DNA from: Chitinophaga flava
GTDB lineage: Bacteria > Bacteroidota > Bacteroidia > Chitinophagales > Chitinophagaceae
Direction of reading: 5' to 3'
Assembly (NCBI RefSeq): GCF_003308995.1
Contig: NZ_QFFJ01000002.1
Span: 2,728,001 to 2,792,000 of the forward strand
DNA length: 64,000 nucleotides
The notes under the pieces were generated by a model. That model was not told the DNA's origin and made no database searches. It was given only the letters and a program-made list of their open reading frames with translations. Below, in pieces: positions 44,700-56,100 of the stretch. Made by a program: the position numbers and the translations under genes. Within the stretch, counting starts at the first letter, position 1. Each line of letters opens with the position of its first letter.

Positions 44700-45665
44700 A
44701 TGCTACAACAGCTTGAAAACCTGTCTGCCTTTATAGGCAATACCCCCCTCATTTCTCTTCGGAACACAGATACTCCTTTATGGGCTAAACTTGAATACAA
44801 CAATTTCTCCGGCAGTTCCAAAGACCGCGCGGGTTACAGCATTATCTACAATGGCATCAAATCCGGACGTATTAACCAGGATACTACCATTATCGCTTCC
44901 AGCTCCGGTAACCTGGCCATCGCCGTGGCTTCCATCTGTAAAATGCTGGACCTGAAATTTATTCCTGTCATTGATCCCAATATCAATGCGGCATACGAAA
45001 ACCTGTTGAATCTTCTTGCTTACAAGGTGGTGAAAATTACGGAGCGTGACCACACCGGTGGTTATCTGCTTACCCGTATTGATACCGTCAACAAAATGCA
45101 CGCAACCATCAACAACTCTTTTATCGCTGATCAGTACGGCGATCCCAACAACTATAAAGGATACTATGGTTTAACAAATGAGATCCTGGCCTGCCCTAAG
45201 CCCATTGACTACATATTCGTAGCCGTTAGCTCCAGTGGCGCTATTACAGGCATCTCCAAAAGTATCAAGGAAAAAAGACCGGAGATCAAGATTGTAGGTG
45301 TAGACGTAGAAGGCTCCGTGATTTTTAACGCACCACCGGTAAAACGATATATCTCCGGCATCGGCGCCAGCCAGGTTCCGCCTATTATTAAAAACGCCCT
45401 GATCGATGATGTGGTGATTCTCTCACAAACAGATATCATCAAAGGCTGTCTGGAATTGCTCAATGAGCAGGTGATCTTCGCAGGTGCTTCCTCCGGCGCT
45501 GTTTATCTGGCCGCTAAAAACTACTTCAGGGATATTTCCTATACAACCACTCCCAATTCACTGTTGATATTTCCTGACAAAGGCCATTCGTACCTTGATA
45601 CTATTTACAACAAGGAATGGGCAACACAACTGGCTAACAAATTACAATCTGCATCTATCGCTTAA
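44700..45665 (+). CDS. sbnA: SbnA-like N-(2-amino-2-carboxyethyl)-L-glutamate synthase
   Basis: This 321-residue PLP enzyme of the cysteine synthase fold has Gly-Asn-Thr-Pro-Leu near the start, the Schiff-base Lys41 in Ser-Ser-Lys-Asp-Arg, and a glycine-rich phosphate-binding loop near Ala-Ser-Ser-Ser-Gly-Asn. SbnA joins O-phospho-L-serine and L-glutamate to ACEGA, the first step to L-2,3-diaminopropionate. Its pairing with the next gene, 14 bp away, is what makes the assignment firm, since a plain cysteine synthase would not stand beside SbnB. Confidence 0.92.
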   Translation: MLQQLENLSAFIGNTPLISLRNTDTPLWAKLEYNNFSGSSKDRAGYSIIYNGIKSGRINQDTTIIASSSGNLAIAVASICKMLDLKFIPVIDPNINAAYENLLNLLAYKVVKITERDHTGGYLLTRIDTVNKMHATINNSFIADQYGDPNNYKGYYGLTNEILACPKPIDYIFVAVSSSGAITGISKSIKEKRPEIKIVGVDVEGSVIFNAPPVKRYISGIGASQVPPIIKNALIDDVVILSQTDIIKGCLELLNEQVIFAGASSGAVYLAAKNYFRDISYTTTPNSLLIFPDKGHSYLDTIYNKEWATQLANKLQSASIA

Positions 45666-45679
45666 TTAAAAATAAAAAT

Positions 45680-46648
45680 ATGCTCTATCTTAATGCTGAT
45701 CATATTCGTGAAATAGGAATTGACTGGGAAAAACTGACAAACGTTATCAGTGATGCCACGGCTGCACTCCATCAGAATGATTTTTCACAACCGATAAAAC
45801 CCTATCTGCGTTATGGTGATCCTAAAAACAGGATCATTGCCATGCCGGCCTATGTTGGCGGACAGGCGCCGCTGGCAGGTATCAAATGGATTGCCAGTTT
45901 CCCCGATAACATCTATCAGAAAAAGTTAAGAGCGCACTCTGTCACCATCCTGAATGAACATGACTCAGGAATACCGTTGTGTGTGATCAACACAGCTACT
46001 ATCAGCGGCATCCGTACAGCCGCAGTTTCCGGCGTAATACTTAAAAAATATCTCTCCTCCAGGAATAAAGATCAACAATTTACCGTGGGTATTATCGGCT
46101 TTGGTCCTATCGGTAGAATGCATCTGAAAATGGTCACTGCGATTCTGGGCGATCGTGCAAACAGGATTTTATTGTATGATATCAACGGGGTTGATCTGAC
46201 TGAAGTAGATCCTGCACTGAAAAGCAAGATAGTAGTGGCCGAATCCTGGCAGGACTGTTATACCGTGGCTGATATCTTCATCACCTGTACGGTATCATCA
46301 GCTCCCTATGTAAACATCCCGCCTGTTAAATCTTCCCTGCAACTGAATGTTTCGTTGCGCGATTATAAAGTGGAGATGGTGAGCCACATGGACGTTATGG
46401 TGGTAGATGATTGGGATGAAGTATGCAGACAAAATACAGACATCGAAAATATGCACAAGATCATGGGGCTGGAGAAAGGCGATACGTTGTCTATCGCTGA
46501 TGTTGTCTGTAAAGATGCTTTACAGGACAAGGGCGATAGCATCGTTATGTTTAATCCTATGGGAATGGCCGTGTATGATATTGCCGTTGGTGGCCATTAT
46601 TATCAGGAAGCCCGCAAAAGAAATGTCGGCATGGTGATGCCGGACTGA
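45680..46648 (+). CDS. sbnB: SbnB-like 2,3-diaminopropionate synthesis dehydrogenase
   Basis: This 322-residue protein of the ornithine cyclodeaminase/mu-crystallin family has an NAD-binding Rossmann motif (Gly-Phe-Gly-Pro-Ile-Gly near residue 140) and a Lys near 70. SbnB oxidises ACEGA with NAD+ and releases L-2,3-diaminopropionate and 2-oxoglutarate. With SbnA it supplies Dap to the adjacent NRPS, whose first adenylation domain has an acidic pocket. It lies 14 bp after sbnA. Confidence 0.92.
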   Translation: MLYLNADHIREIGIDWEKLTNVISDATAALHQNDFSQPIKPYLRYGDPKNRIIAMPAYVGGQAPLAGIKWIASFPDNIYQKKLRAHSVTILNEHDSGIPLCVINTATISGIRTAAVSGVILKKYLSSRNKDQQFTVGIIGFGPIGRMHLKMVTAILGDRANRILLYDINGVDLTEVDPALKSKIVVAESWQDCYTVADIFITCTVSSAPYVNIPPVKSSLQLNVSLRDYKVEMVSHMDVMVVDDWDEVCRQNTDIENMHKIMGLEKGDTLSIADVVCKDALQDKGDSIVMFNPMGMAVYDIAVGGHYYQEARKRNVGMVMPD

Positions 46649-46763
46649 TCACCCAATTCTAACAGGAGCATTGTTAACCCCACCGATATCAATGGTCATA
46701 CCCAATTGCCAGTGCATGAACCACGCATGTGCTGTACTAATTAAACAAGCATAATATAACACT

Positions 46764-49700
46764 ATGTCACTGCAAATAGTTCCGCTGCACCCTTCGCAGC
46801 ATGATATCTATATGGACCAGATGATCCACCCGGATAGCCCGCAGAATAACGATGGCGGCTATACTAAAATGACAGGTCTGCTTGACAGGGAGAAATTCAG
46901 GGAAGCAGCTCTTTCCGTTCCGGATGTATTTGATGCTTATAAGCTACGGTTTGATCTCAGTGGCCATGTAGACCATGCTTTTCTGGACGAGGGTTTCCGG
47001 GAACAGGATTTACCGGAACTGGACTTTAGTGGAAAAGACCCGAATGATGTGTTGGAATGGATGTCTGAACAATTCAAAATACCTATTCCCATCAATAAGG
47101 AGAAACCACCCTATCAGCATTACCTGATCAGGGTTTCGGATACCCTTCATTTTTACTTCTTTAAATGTCATCATCTGGTGTCTGATGGATATGGTATGTC
47201 TTCCACCTTCCGGTATATAGCTAAGAAATACAAAGCACTGGTCGCCGGCGCGGGGGTAACGTTTAACTATCCTTCATACGCAGAAGAAGCTGCCAGGGCC
47301 GCCGCAGCCTATAACAACGAGGAGTATCTGAAGGAAGGGGAGTACTGGAAAAATAAAATACCCGCCAAACCGGCGTCCTTATTACAAAAGAAACCCCAAT
47401 ACGCTGCTGTCCAGGATCAACGCAGTGAATCCCTGGCCCTCGAGCTGCCGCCAGATACCCAGCGGTTTCTGGAAGCACTGCAGGAAAAGACCAAATCCAA
47501 CCTGCAACAGTTGACAATCGCCGCTTTTATCATCTACTTTTACAGGATCCATCGCCGGGATGAATTTCATTTCGGAATGCTGCTGCATAGACGGAGAAAC
47601 AAACAACTGCGCGATGTTGCAGGGATGTTTACCGGTGTTATTCCCTTCAAAGGCACCTATGTACCGGGAACGAAACTGATAGACCTGATCCGGCAGATAT
47701 CTACTTCGCAAAGGGAAGATTACCGCTATCAGAACTATTTGCTGGGGGACCTGATACGCAAACTGAAAGTGAATCCGGCAGAAGATTATCTGCTGGAGGT
47801 GATCGTTAATAATGCCACCATCAATTCCCAGCTGGACTTCGGTGAAGGCATAGATGCAATCACCTTCAGTATACCTCCGGGATTTGTGCCCTTCCCGTTG
47901 GAAGTGCTCTGGCTTGACTATGGCGTGCTGCAACCTATCCAGCTTAGGATAGACTATCAGGTGCAATATTTTAATGCTGCAGAAATTACGTTGTTACGGG
48001 AACGGCTGTTGCACATATTGCAACAGTTCCCTGATGCACTGGAATCTGATATTGATGATATCGATATTTTGCCGGACGCTGAAAAGAAACTGTTAGATAG
48101 CTTCAATAACAACTCCCACATCAATCCGCCGGAGCATACTTCCGTGATTACGCTGCTGGCCGAACAGGCAGAGCGTTCTCCCGATGCGATAGCAGTGATG
48201 TTTGAAGGCATGACGCTCACCTATCGTGCCCTGCACGAACGTACTAACCAGCTGGCGCATTATCTGCAACGCAGAGGCGTGAAGGCCAATAAGCTGGTAC
48301 CTGTATGTATTGAGCGTTCGGTGAATATGCTGGTGGCCATCCTGGGCATCATGAAGGCCGGAGCTGCCTATGTACCGATAGACCCGGAATATCCTGAAGA
48401 AAGGATACGATACCTGCTGGAAGATACCGGTGCTTATGTTATGATCAGCAGCAGCTACGGCAAAAGAAATATCCCGCGTGACATGGCGGTAAGCGTGATC
48501 ATGCTCGATAATATTCCGGATATTTTCAGCAACGAATCAGTTCAACCGGTCGCCAGTACGCCGGCCCCTGATGATCTGGCTTATATGATCTATACGTCCG
48601 GATCTACTGGCCGGCCCAAAGGGGTGATGGTGGAACATAAAGGCATGCTGAACCACCTCTTTGCCAAAATAAATGATCTCAATATTCATCAATATTCAAT
48701 AGTAGCTTTTACTGCTCCCTATACTTTTGATATTTCCGTATGGCAGATGCTGTCCGCTATAGCTTGCGGCGGTACTACCATTATTTATCCCGACCATCTC
48801 ATTTATAACCCTACGGCCTTTATCCGTACTGTAGACCGTCATATGGTCACTGTGCTGGAGCTGGTGCCTTCCTATCTGGCTGCGTTGTTGAAGGAAAACA
48901 ACGGTGTTACCCTTAGCCATCTGGAATATTTACTGGTTACCGGTGAAGCGGTGAGTGCACATACCTTACAGCAATGGTTTGCACATCCGGCATTTTCGAG
49001 GATTCCGGTGGTTAACGCTTACGGCCCTACGGAAGCTTCTGATGATATCTGCCACCACTTTATGTATGAGGCGCCCGAACAGGTTAATGTACCCTTGGGT
49101 AAACCTATACAGAACATGCGGATTTATATCACAGGTCCTTCGCTGGAACTGATGCCGATGGGAACACCCGGAGAAATCTGTGTGGCAGGCATTGGTGTGT
49201 CCCGTGGTTACCTTAACCGCCCGGAGCTGACTGCAGAGAAATTTGTGATCAACCCTTTTGAAACAACATTTGAGGAAAGGATGTACCGCACCGGCGACCT
49301 CGGCAGATGGCTGCCCGACGGTACTATCGAATACCTCGGCCGCCTGGACGACCAGATCAAAATCCGCGGATACCGTATTGAACTGGGAGAAATTGAGCAT
49401 GTACTGGTGAAATGCCCGGCGGTCAACGAAGCGGTGGTCATCAAAACAGAAGGCGACAACACACAGCTGGTGGGCTATGTGGTGCCATCCGGTGAATTTG
49501 ACAGAGAGGTCATACTCAATTTCCTGCAGGGCAAACTGCCGGAATATATGGTGCCTGCTGTGCTGATACCACTGGAAAACATTCCGCTGACAGCCAACGG
49601 GAAAATCGACAAAAAAGCACTGCCCGCGCCGGATGGACGCTCTCTGCAACCACAGGAATATGTGGCCCCCCGCAATGCAACAGAAGAAAAAGTAGCAGCC

Positions 49701-49925
49701 ATTTGTTGCTCTTTACTCGAAATACAACAGATAAGCATACACGATAAACTGCCGGAGCTGGGAATGCATTCCCTGCTGATGATGCGTCTGGCTACAGCGT
49801 TACAGTCGCAGTTTGGCCTCACCATCACAGTCAGGGAATTGTTTAACCTGGTAACAATTGCCACACTGGCTAAACATGTGGCTACACAACTCTCCGCCAG
49901 AAAAGAAAAGAGGATCGTGTTGTGA
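46764..49925 (+). CDS. NRPS module 1 (C-A-T), probable Dap loading
   Basis: This 1053-residue protein has one condensation domain (about residues 5-440; His136-His137-Leu-Val-Ser-Asp141-Gly142), one adenylation domain (about 460-960) and a carrier domain whose phosphopantetheine serine is Ser1003 in Gly-Met-His-Ser-Leu. Pocket residues read against PheA give D-I-W-E-L-T-A-D-D-K. Three acidic residues (Glu278, Asp330, Asp331 in PheA numbering) fit a side-chain amino group, and sbnA-sbnB just upstream make Dap the likely amino acid. No epimerase or thioesterase is present. The condensation domain at position 1 could accept an acyl chain (lipoinitiation) or a peptide from another protein. I cannot tell which. 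No MbtH-like gene is seen. Confidence 0.9.
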   Translation: MSLQIVPLHPSQHDIYMDQMIHPDSPQNNDGGYTKMTGLLDREKFREAALSVPDVFDAYKLRFDLSGHVDHAFLDEGFREQDLPELDFSGKDPNDVLEWMSEQFKIPIPINKEKPPYQHYLIRVSDTLHFYFFKCHHLVSDGYGMSSTFRYIAKKYKALVAGAGVTFNYPSYAEEAARAAAAYNNEEYLKEGEYWKNKIPAKPASLLQKKPQYAAVQDQRSESLALELPPDTQRFLEALQEKTKSNLQQLTIAAFIIYFYRIHRRDEFHFGMLLHRRRNKQLRDVAGMFTGVIPFKGTYVPGTKLIDLIRQISTSQREDYRYQNYLLGDLIRKLKVNPAEDYLLEVIVNNATINSQLDFGEGIDAITFSIPPGFVPFPLEVLWLDYGVLQPIQLRIDYQVQYFNAAEITLLRERLLHILQQFPDALESDIDDIDILPDAEKKLLDSFNNNSHINPPEHTSVITLLAEQAERSPDAIAVMFEGMTLTYRALHERTNQLAHYLQRRGVKANKLVPVCIERSVNMLVAILGIMKAGAAYVPIDPEYPEERIRYLLEDTGAYVMISSSYGKRNIPRDMAVSVIMLDNIPDIFSNESVQPVASTPAPDDLAYMIYTSGSTGRPKGVMVEHKGMLNHLFAKINDLNIHQYSIVAFTAPYTFDISVWQMLSAIACGGTTIIYPDHLIYNPTAFIRTVDRHMVTVLELVPSYLAALLKENNGVTLSHLEYLLVTGEAVSAHTLQQWFAHPAFSRIPVVNAYGPTEASDDICHHFMYEAPEQVNVPLGKPIQNMRIYITGPSLELMPMGTPGEICVAGIGVSRGYLNRPELTAEKFVINPFETTFEERMYRTGDLGRWLPDGTIEYLGRLDDQIKIRGYRIELGEIEHVLVKCPAVNEAVVIKTEGDNTQLVGYVVPSGEFDREVILNFLQGKLPEYMVPAVLIPLENIPLTANGKIDKKALPAPDGRSLQPQEYVAPRNATEEKVAAICCSLLEIQQISIHDKLPELGMHSLLMMRLATALQSQFGLTITVRELFNLVTIATLAKHVATQLSARKEKRIVL

Positions 49926-49986
49926 TCCTCATCGTACAACTATCTATGAAAATTAATCCCGCATTTTTCAATTAAATCTTAGCACA

Positions 49987-50170
49987 ATGCCAAGTTTAAA
50001 CCCTAGTGATATTGTAGCCCTGTTGCAGCAGGCTAATGACAGTGGTGTCACTATATCTTTTGAAGATGATAATCTTTTACTGGATATTCAGGAAGACAGA
50101 GAGATAGATGAATCATTTCTGAAAAAATTAAAGCAACATAAATTCCACCTCATAGAATACCTGAAGCAGC
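49987..50170 (+). other. TubC-type N-terminal docking domain
   Basis: Residues about 1-62 (Leu-Leu-Gln-Gln-Ala-Asn near 11 to Leu-Ile-Glu-Tyr-Leu near 57) have the Val-Thr-Ile-Ser-Phe-Glu-Asp and Leu-Lys-Gln-His-Lys pattern of the TubC docking domain. It probably receives the peptide from the C-terminus of the preceding NRPS, which ends in a short basic tail. Confidence 0.7.
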
Positions 50171-53100
50171 AAGGTACGGAGCCGGTGTTTACAGACGAAA
50201 TCACACCGGTTGCCAGCACCTACCATGGGCAGATTCCATTGTCGTTTAGTCAGGAACGTTTGTGGTTTATCGACCAGCTGCAGGGAAGCGTGCAATACCA
50301 CATGCGCGGCGCTTTCAGGATCACCGGAAAACTGGATACCGCTTCCCTTGAACGCACCTTCCAGACCATTGTGAATCGTCATGAAGTATTGCGTACGGTG
50401 ATATTGCAGGAAGATGGCAACCCCTATCAGCAGGTGCTGGAGCCAGACAGCTGGCATATGGGCCTTACAGATGATGACCGCTATAAGGAGGATACTGTAC
50501 AGCTGCATGCTTATATTACCACCCTGTTCAACATTCCTTTTGACCTCGCACACGACCATACCTTCCGTGTACATCTGGTACGCCTGGCACCTGAAGAGCA
50601 TATGCTGGTGGTGGTGATTCACCATATTGCCGCAGACGGCTGGTCTTTGTCGATACTGATTAATGAAATGGTGAAATGGTACCGGATATATGCCGGCCGC
50701 CTCGCAGATACGATAGAGCCTTTAGGTGTGCAATATGCTGATTACGCACTATGGCAGCGTAAATACCTCAGCGGCACGTTGCTGGATAAAAAACTGGCCT
50801 ACTGGAAAAAGAAGCTGTCAGGCACCACCTTGCTGGAACTGCCTACAGATGGTGACCGGTCCCTGATAAAAAGTACCCGGGGTGCCATGATCACCTTTAA
50901 CATCGGCGAAGAACTGACTACCCGGCTGAGAGCACTTTCACATCAGCAGGACGTGACCCTCTATATGACACTGCTGGCGGCTTTTAAAGTGCTGTTATAC
51001 CGCTACAGCGGCGTGGAAGATGTTTGTGTGGGTGGTGCTGTCGCCGGAAGAATGCAGATTGATATCGAAAAGCTGATTGGCTTTTTTGTTAATACCGTGG
51101 CACTTAGAAGTGACCTCAGTGGCAACCCTACCTTTGTAACATTCCTGGACCAGGTAAAAAATACATTGCTCGATGCCTATGACCATCAGGAAGCTCCTTT
51201 TGAAAAGGTGGTGGAGATGATGGGAGGAGAGCGGGAAATCAGTAAGAACCCGCTGTTCCAGGTGATTTTTGTATTGCAGAACGCACCACATATACCGGAT
51301 CTGAAGCTGGGAGAAGCCTCCATTGCCCGCGAACCGGTGAAACATATTACCAGCCTTTTTGACCAGTTCTGGTCACTCGAGGAAAACCCGGAAGGTATTA
51401 AAGTGGAACTGGAATATTGTGAAGACCTTTTCAGCGAAGGCACTATGCAACGGATGGTGGACCACTACCTGGAACTGTTGAAAGCCGTGGTGGCAGCACC
51501 GGCTTCGCATATCGGCACATTGAATATTTTAAGCGAAACTGAAAGACAGGCCCTGGTATATGGGTTCAATGATACTGCAGTCGCTTATCCGGCTGAGAAA
51601 ACAATTACTGATTTATTTGAAGAGCAGGCACATAAGACGCCGGCCGCTATGGCCCTGTCTTTTGGCAGCCAGCAGTTAACCTACAGCGCACTGGAAGATC
51701 AGTCCAACAGGCTGGCGCAATATCTTAAAAGCCTGGGTGTTCGCCCGGGCATGTTTGTTCCGGTATGCCTCGATCGCTCTGCTGAGCTGATCGTCAGCAT
51801 CCTCGCCATATTAAAAGCGGGCGGTGTATTTGTGCCGATAGATCCGGAATATCCGAAAGAGCGTATCAGCTTTATGCTGCAGGACACCGGTGGTAACCGC
51901 ATCATTACCAGTACTACTTATAAGGCTTTACTGCTGGACATTGCACCGGATGCTGTATTACTTTGTACAGACAACATCGGGGAGGTACTCGGAAACATGC
52001 CGGCTATCCCGGTGGTAACTGATATCACACCCGCATCACCGGCTTATGTGATGTATACTTCCGGTTCTACCGGCAAACCCAAGGGTACACTGGTGATGCA
52101 TCGTAATGTGGTAAGCCTGGCTACCGGTGGCAATTTTGTGCCATTAGGCCCGGGCGATGTGCTCTTGTCTACCGGATCTCCTTCTTTCGATGCTACCACC
52201 ATCGAATACTGGGGTATGTTGCTCAATGGCGGTCATCTGGTATTATGTCCGCAGAATCATTTCCTGGACAATAATCTGTTGAAGGAAGAGATCCGTAACA
52301 GGCATATTACAAAAATGTGGTTTACTGCCAGTTGGTTCAATCAGCTGGTGGATGATGATATTCGTTTGTTTGAAGGACTTTCTGTAGTGATGGCAGGTGG
52401 CGAGAAACTGTCTGAAGAACATATCCGCCGTTTCCGCGCAGCATGGCCTGATATCACCGTTATTAACGGTTACGGACCTACGGAAAATACTACTTTCTCG
52501 CTCACTTACACTATCAAAGAACAGACTCCTGGCAGAAGCATTCCGATTGGTCGTCCGCTGGGCAACAGAACAGCCTATGTGCTGGACACATTCGGTAATC
52601 CCGCGCCTATCGGTGTGGCCGGAGAACTGTATGTGGGTGGCGCCGGCGTTTCAGCGGGTTACCTTCATCAGCCGGAGCTTACAGCTGAGAAGTTTGTAAA
52701 AGATACTTTCAGCAAACTGCCCGACGCCCGTTTATACCGTACCGGCGACCACGCCCGCTGGCTGCCCGACGGAAACGTGGAATACCTGGGTCGTATAGAC
52801 GATCAGGTTAAAATACGCGGTTACCGTATTGAACCTGGTGAGATAGAAAAAGTGCTGAACAGCCTGGAGGAAGTGACCTCCGGCGCTGTAGTGGTAAAAC
52901 ACTTATCAGCAACCGAAAAGAGACTGGCGGGTTATTACGTGCCCAACCTCACGGCTATACGAAAAAAAGAATCCCTGTTATATCTGCAGCAGGTAGAGAC
53001 CTGGAAAGAGCTGTACGAAACAGCCTATATAAAAGCCGATGAAATCCCCGATCTGGATGAAGAGTTTAACATCACCGGCTGGAATGACAGCTTCACCGGC

Positions 53101-56100
53101 GGCGCCATCGCACCCGAACTGATGGCCAGATGGCTGCAGGATATCACCACTGTGATATTGGGAGAGAAACCGAAAAGGGTGCTGGAAATAGGTAGTGGTA
53201 CCGGGTTGATCTATTATCAGCTGGCCGGCCATATTGAGCGGTATATCGGTACCGACTTCTCCAGTGTGTCGATGGCCCAGATGCAACGGAGAATTGACAA
53301 AAAAGAACGCGTATATCCCGAAACAACGCTTAAATTATGCGCTGCACACGATGTAACACTGGAAGAGCATGAATCGGTTGATACCATCATTCTGAACTCC
53401 ATCGTACAATATTTCCCGGGAGAACAATACATGACGGACGTATTGGCCAAATGTGTTTCCCTCCTGAAAGGCCAGGGCACTATCATCATCGGTGATGTCC
53501 GTGATCTGCGCCTGCTGCCTTCTTTCAAGCGCCGCCTGCAACTGGACAAGCTGCAGGATAAAACCGGTATCCGTGAATTTAACTGGCAGGTAGACCAGGA
53601 ATTGCTGAAGGAAGAAGAACTTTGTTTTGCACCGGCTTACTTCTATGAACTCAGTTCCCGCTTCCCTGAAATCACCCATGTAGATATTCAGTGGAAACAG
53701 GGCGATTATGGCAATGAGCTGAGTCTGTATCGTTATACAGTAATCGTTCATGTAGGCAGGGAGAAAGAAGTGCTGCGCCCTGACTGGCAGTCCTGGGATA
53801 CGCTGGATGATAAAGGCGATATCCTGATTGAACTGGCCAAAGGAACAGACATCATTGCACTCAGGGATGTGCCTAACCCACGCTTATGGAGAGAACGCTT
53901 GCAGGACCAGGCTATACGCAGCAGGGCCGCAGATAATGTAAAAGAACTGATGGCCGCCAGTGCAGCACCCGACCTGGAAACAGCCATGGTACAGGAAATT
54001 CTGACACTGGCCAGAGCCAAGGGGTATCATTATCGTTTGTTGCTCAACGAAGATCCGTTGAAGATAGATCTGGTGCTGGAACAGCATGCCTTTGATGGGG
54101 TGGTAGCACCGGTTGTTGCTCAACGTACCCATACAGCTGCTGCTAAAACCAGTATCCCTTTATTCCCTGATATCTGCGCATTGTTGCAACGGGATATCCG
54201 GGATGCTATGGCCAAGCTGCTGCCGGAATATATGATCCCCTCCGATTTTATCGCGCTGCAACAGTTGCCGCTGACAGCTAACGGAAAAACCGATCGCCGG
54301 TTTCTGAGTGTCAAGGACGATATGCAGCGTAAAAGCCGGATCAACTACCAGGCGCCGGTAACACCTGCAGAACAGCAGCTGGCCAAGATATGGCTGGACC
54401 TGCTCCGTGTGGATACCATCGGAGTACGGGACAACTTCTTCGAATCCGGAGGACACTCCCTGCTGGCCACCCGTGCGGTGTCTGCCATCCGCAAAGAGAT
54501 GCAGGCAGAGCTGAACGTAAGAGACTTCTTCCTGTATCCCACCATCGCACAACTGGCTGCTTACCTTGATCAGCAGGACAGAAGCAGCTTGCTGCCACCA
54601 ATAATGACCGGCCTTCGTCCTGCCCTCATTCCATTATCGTTTAGCCAGGAACGTTTGTGGTTCCTCGATGAACTGGAAGGGACGCTGGCTTACCATATGC
54701 CACTGGCACTGAGATTAAAAGGACAGCTCAACAAACAGGCACTGGCAGGCGCTTTACAGGAGCTGGTCAACAGACATGAGGTGTTAAGGACCGTGATCCG
54801 CGAGAAAAACGGTACCGCCTATCAGCAGGTGCTGGACAAAAACAACTGGCATCTGGAAGAATCCGTGTGGGACCTCCGTACAACGGACACGGCTACACTA
54901 CATGCCCATGTGCTGTCTGTTATCAATACCCCATTCGATCTTTCTGCTGATCATATGCTGCGTGCTCACCTGATGGAGGGCGGACAGGATGAATATATTC
55001 TGGTGCTGGTGATGCACCATATTGCTTCTGATGGCTGGTCTGTGTCTATACTGGTGAAAGAGCTGGCAGCCTTCTACGAAGCTTTCCTGCAGGGTAGCCC
55101 GGCCTCGCTGCCGGAGTTGGAACTGCAGTACGCCGACTTTGCCGTATGGCAGCGCGACTGGCTCATACCCGAAGTGCTGGCATCCAGAACGATATACTGG
55201 AAAGAAAAATTAAGCGGCGTGGCACCACTCAATCTGCCCACAGACAGAACAAGACCTGTGGTACAGAGCAGAAAGGGTAGTCTGGCTTCCTTCAAAATCG
55301 ATAACATTCTGAAGGAACAATTGAAACAGTTGAGCCAGCGCGAAGATGTGACGTTATTTATGACTTTATTGTCTGCTTTCAAGGTATTACTACATCGTTA
55401 CAGTGGCCAGGATGATATCTGTGTAGGTACACCTGTGGCCGGAAGGATACAGCAGGAAGTAGAAGGGCTGATAGGCTTCTTTGTGAATACACTGGCTTTG
55501 CGCAGTGATCTGGGTAATAATCCAACTTTCACATCGCTGCTGCAACAGGTGAAGGAAACCACATTGGGCGCCTATGAGCATCAGGAAGTACCATTTGAAA
55601 AAGTGGTGGATGAAGTGGTTACCAGCAGAGACCTGAGCAGAAGTCCCTTGTTCCAGGTGGTCTTCGGCCTGCAGAATACTCCAGATGTACCTTCTATCAG
55701 TCTGGGTGATGTATCCTTGAAAGAAGAAATTATAGAACATACCACCGCTCAGTTTGACATGAGTTTTTCCGTACTGGAAACCCGCGTCGGACTGGATGTA
55801 AACGTAGAATACTGTGCTGACCTGTTTGATGGGCAAACAATAGACCGCTTGTGGGAACACTTCGAACAGCTGTTGCGTGGTATTGTGTTAACACCTGATC
55901 AGCACATCGGATTATTGCCGATGCTGGCCAAAGGAGAGCGGGAGCAGCTGCTGGAGTCATTCAATGCAGTGTCTGTAGAATATCCCAAAGATAAAACCAT
56001 TGTAGACCTGCTGGTGGCCCAGGCACTTCGTACGCCCGATGCCGTAGCCGTATCTATCGACGATAAGACGCTGACCTATCGTGAGCTGCATGAGCGCTCC

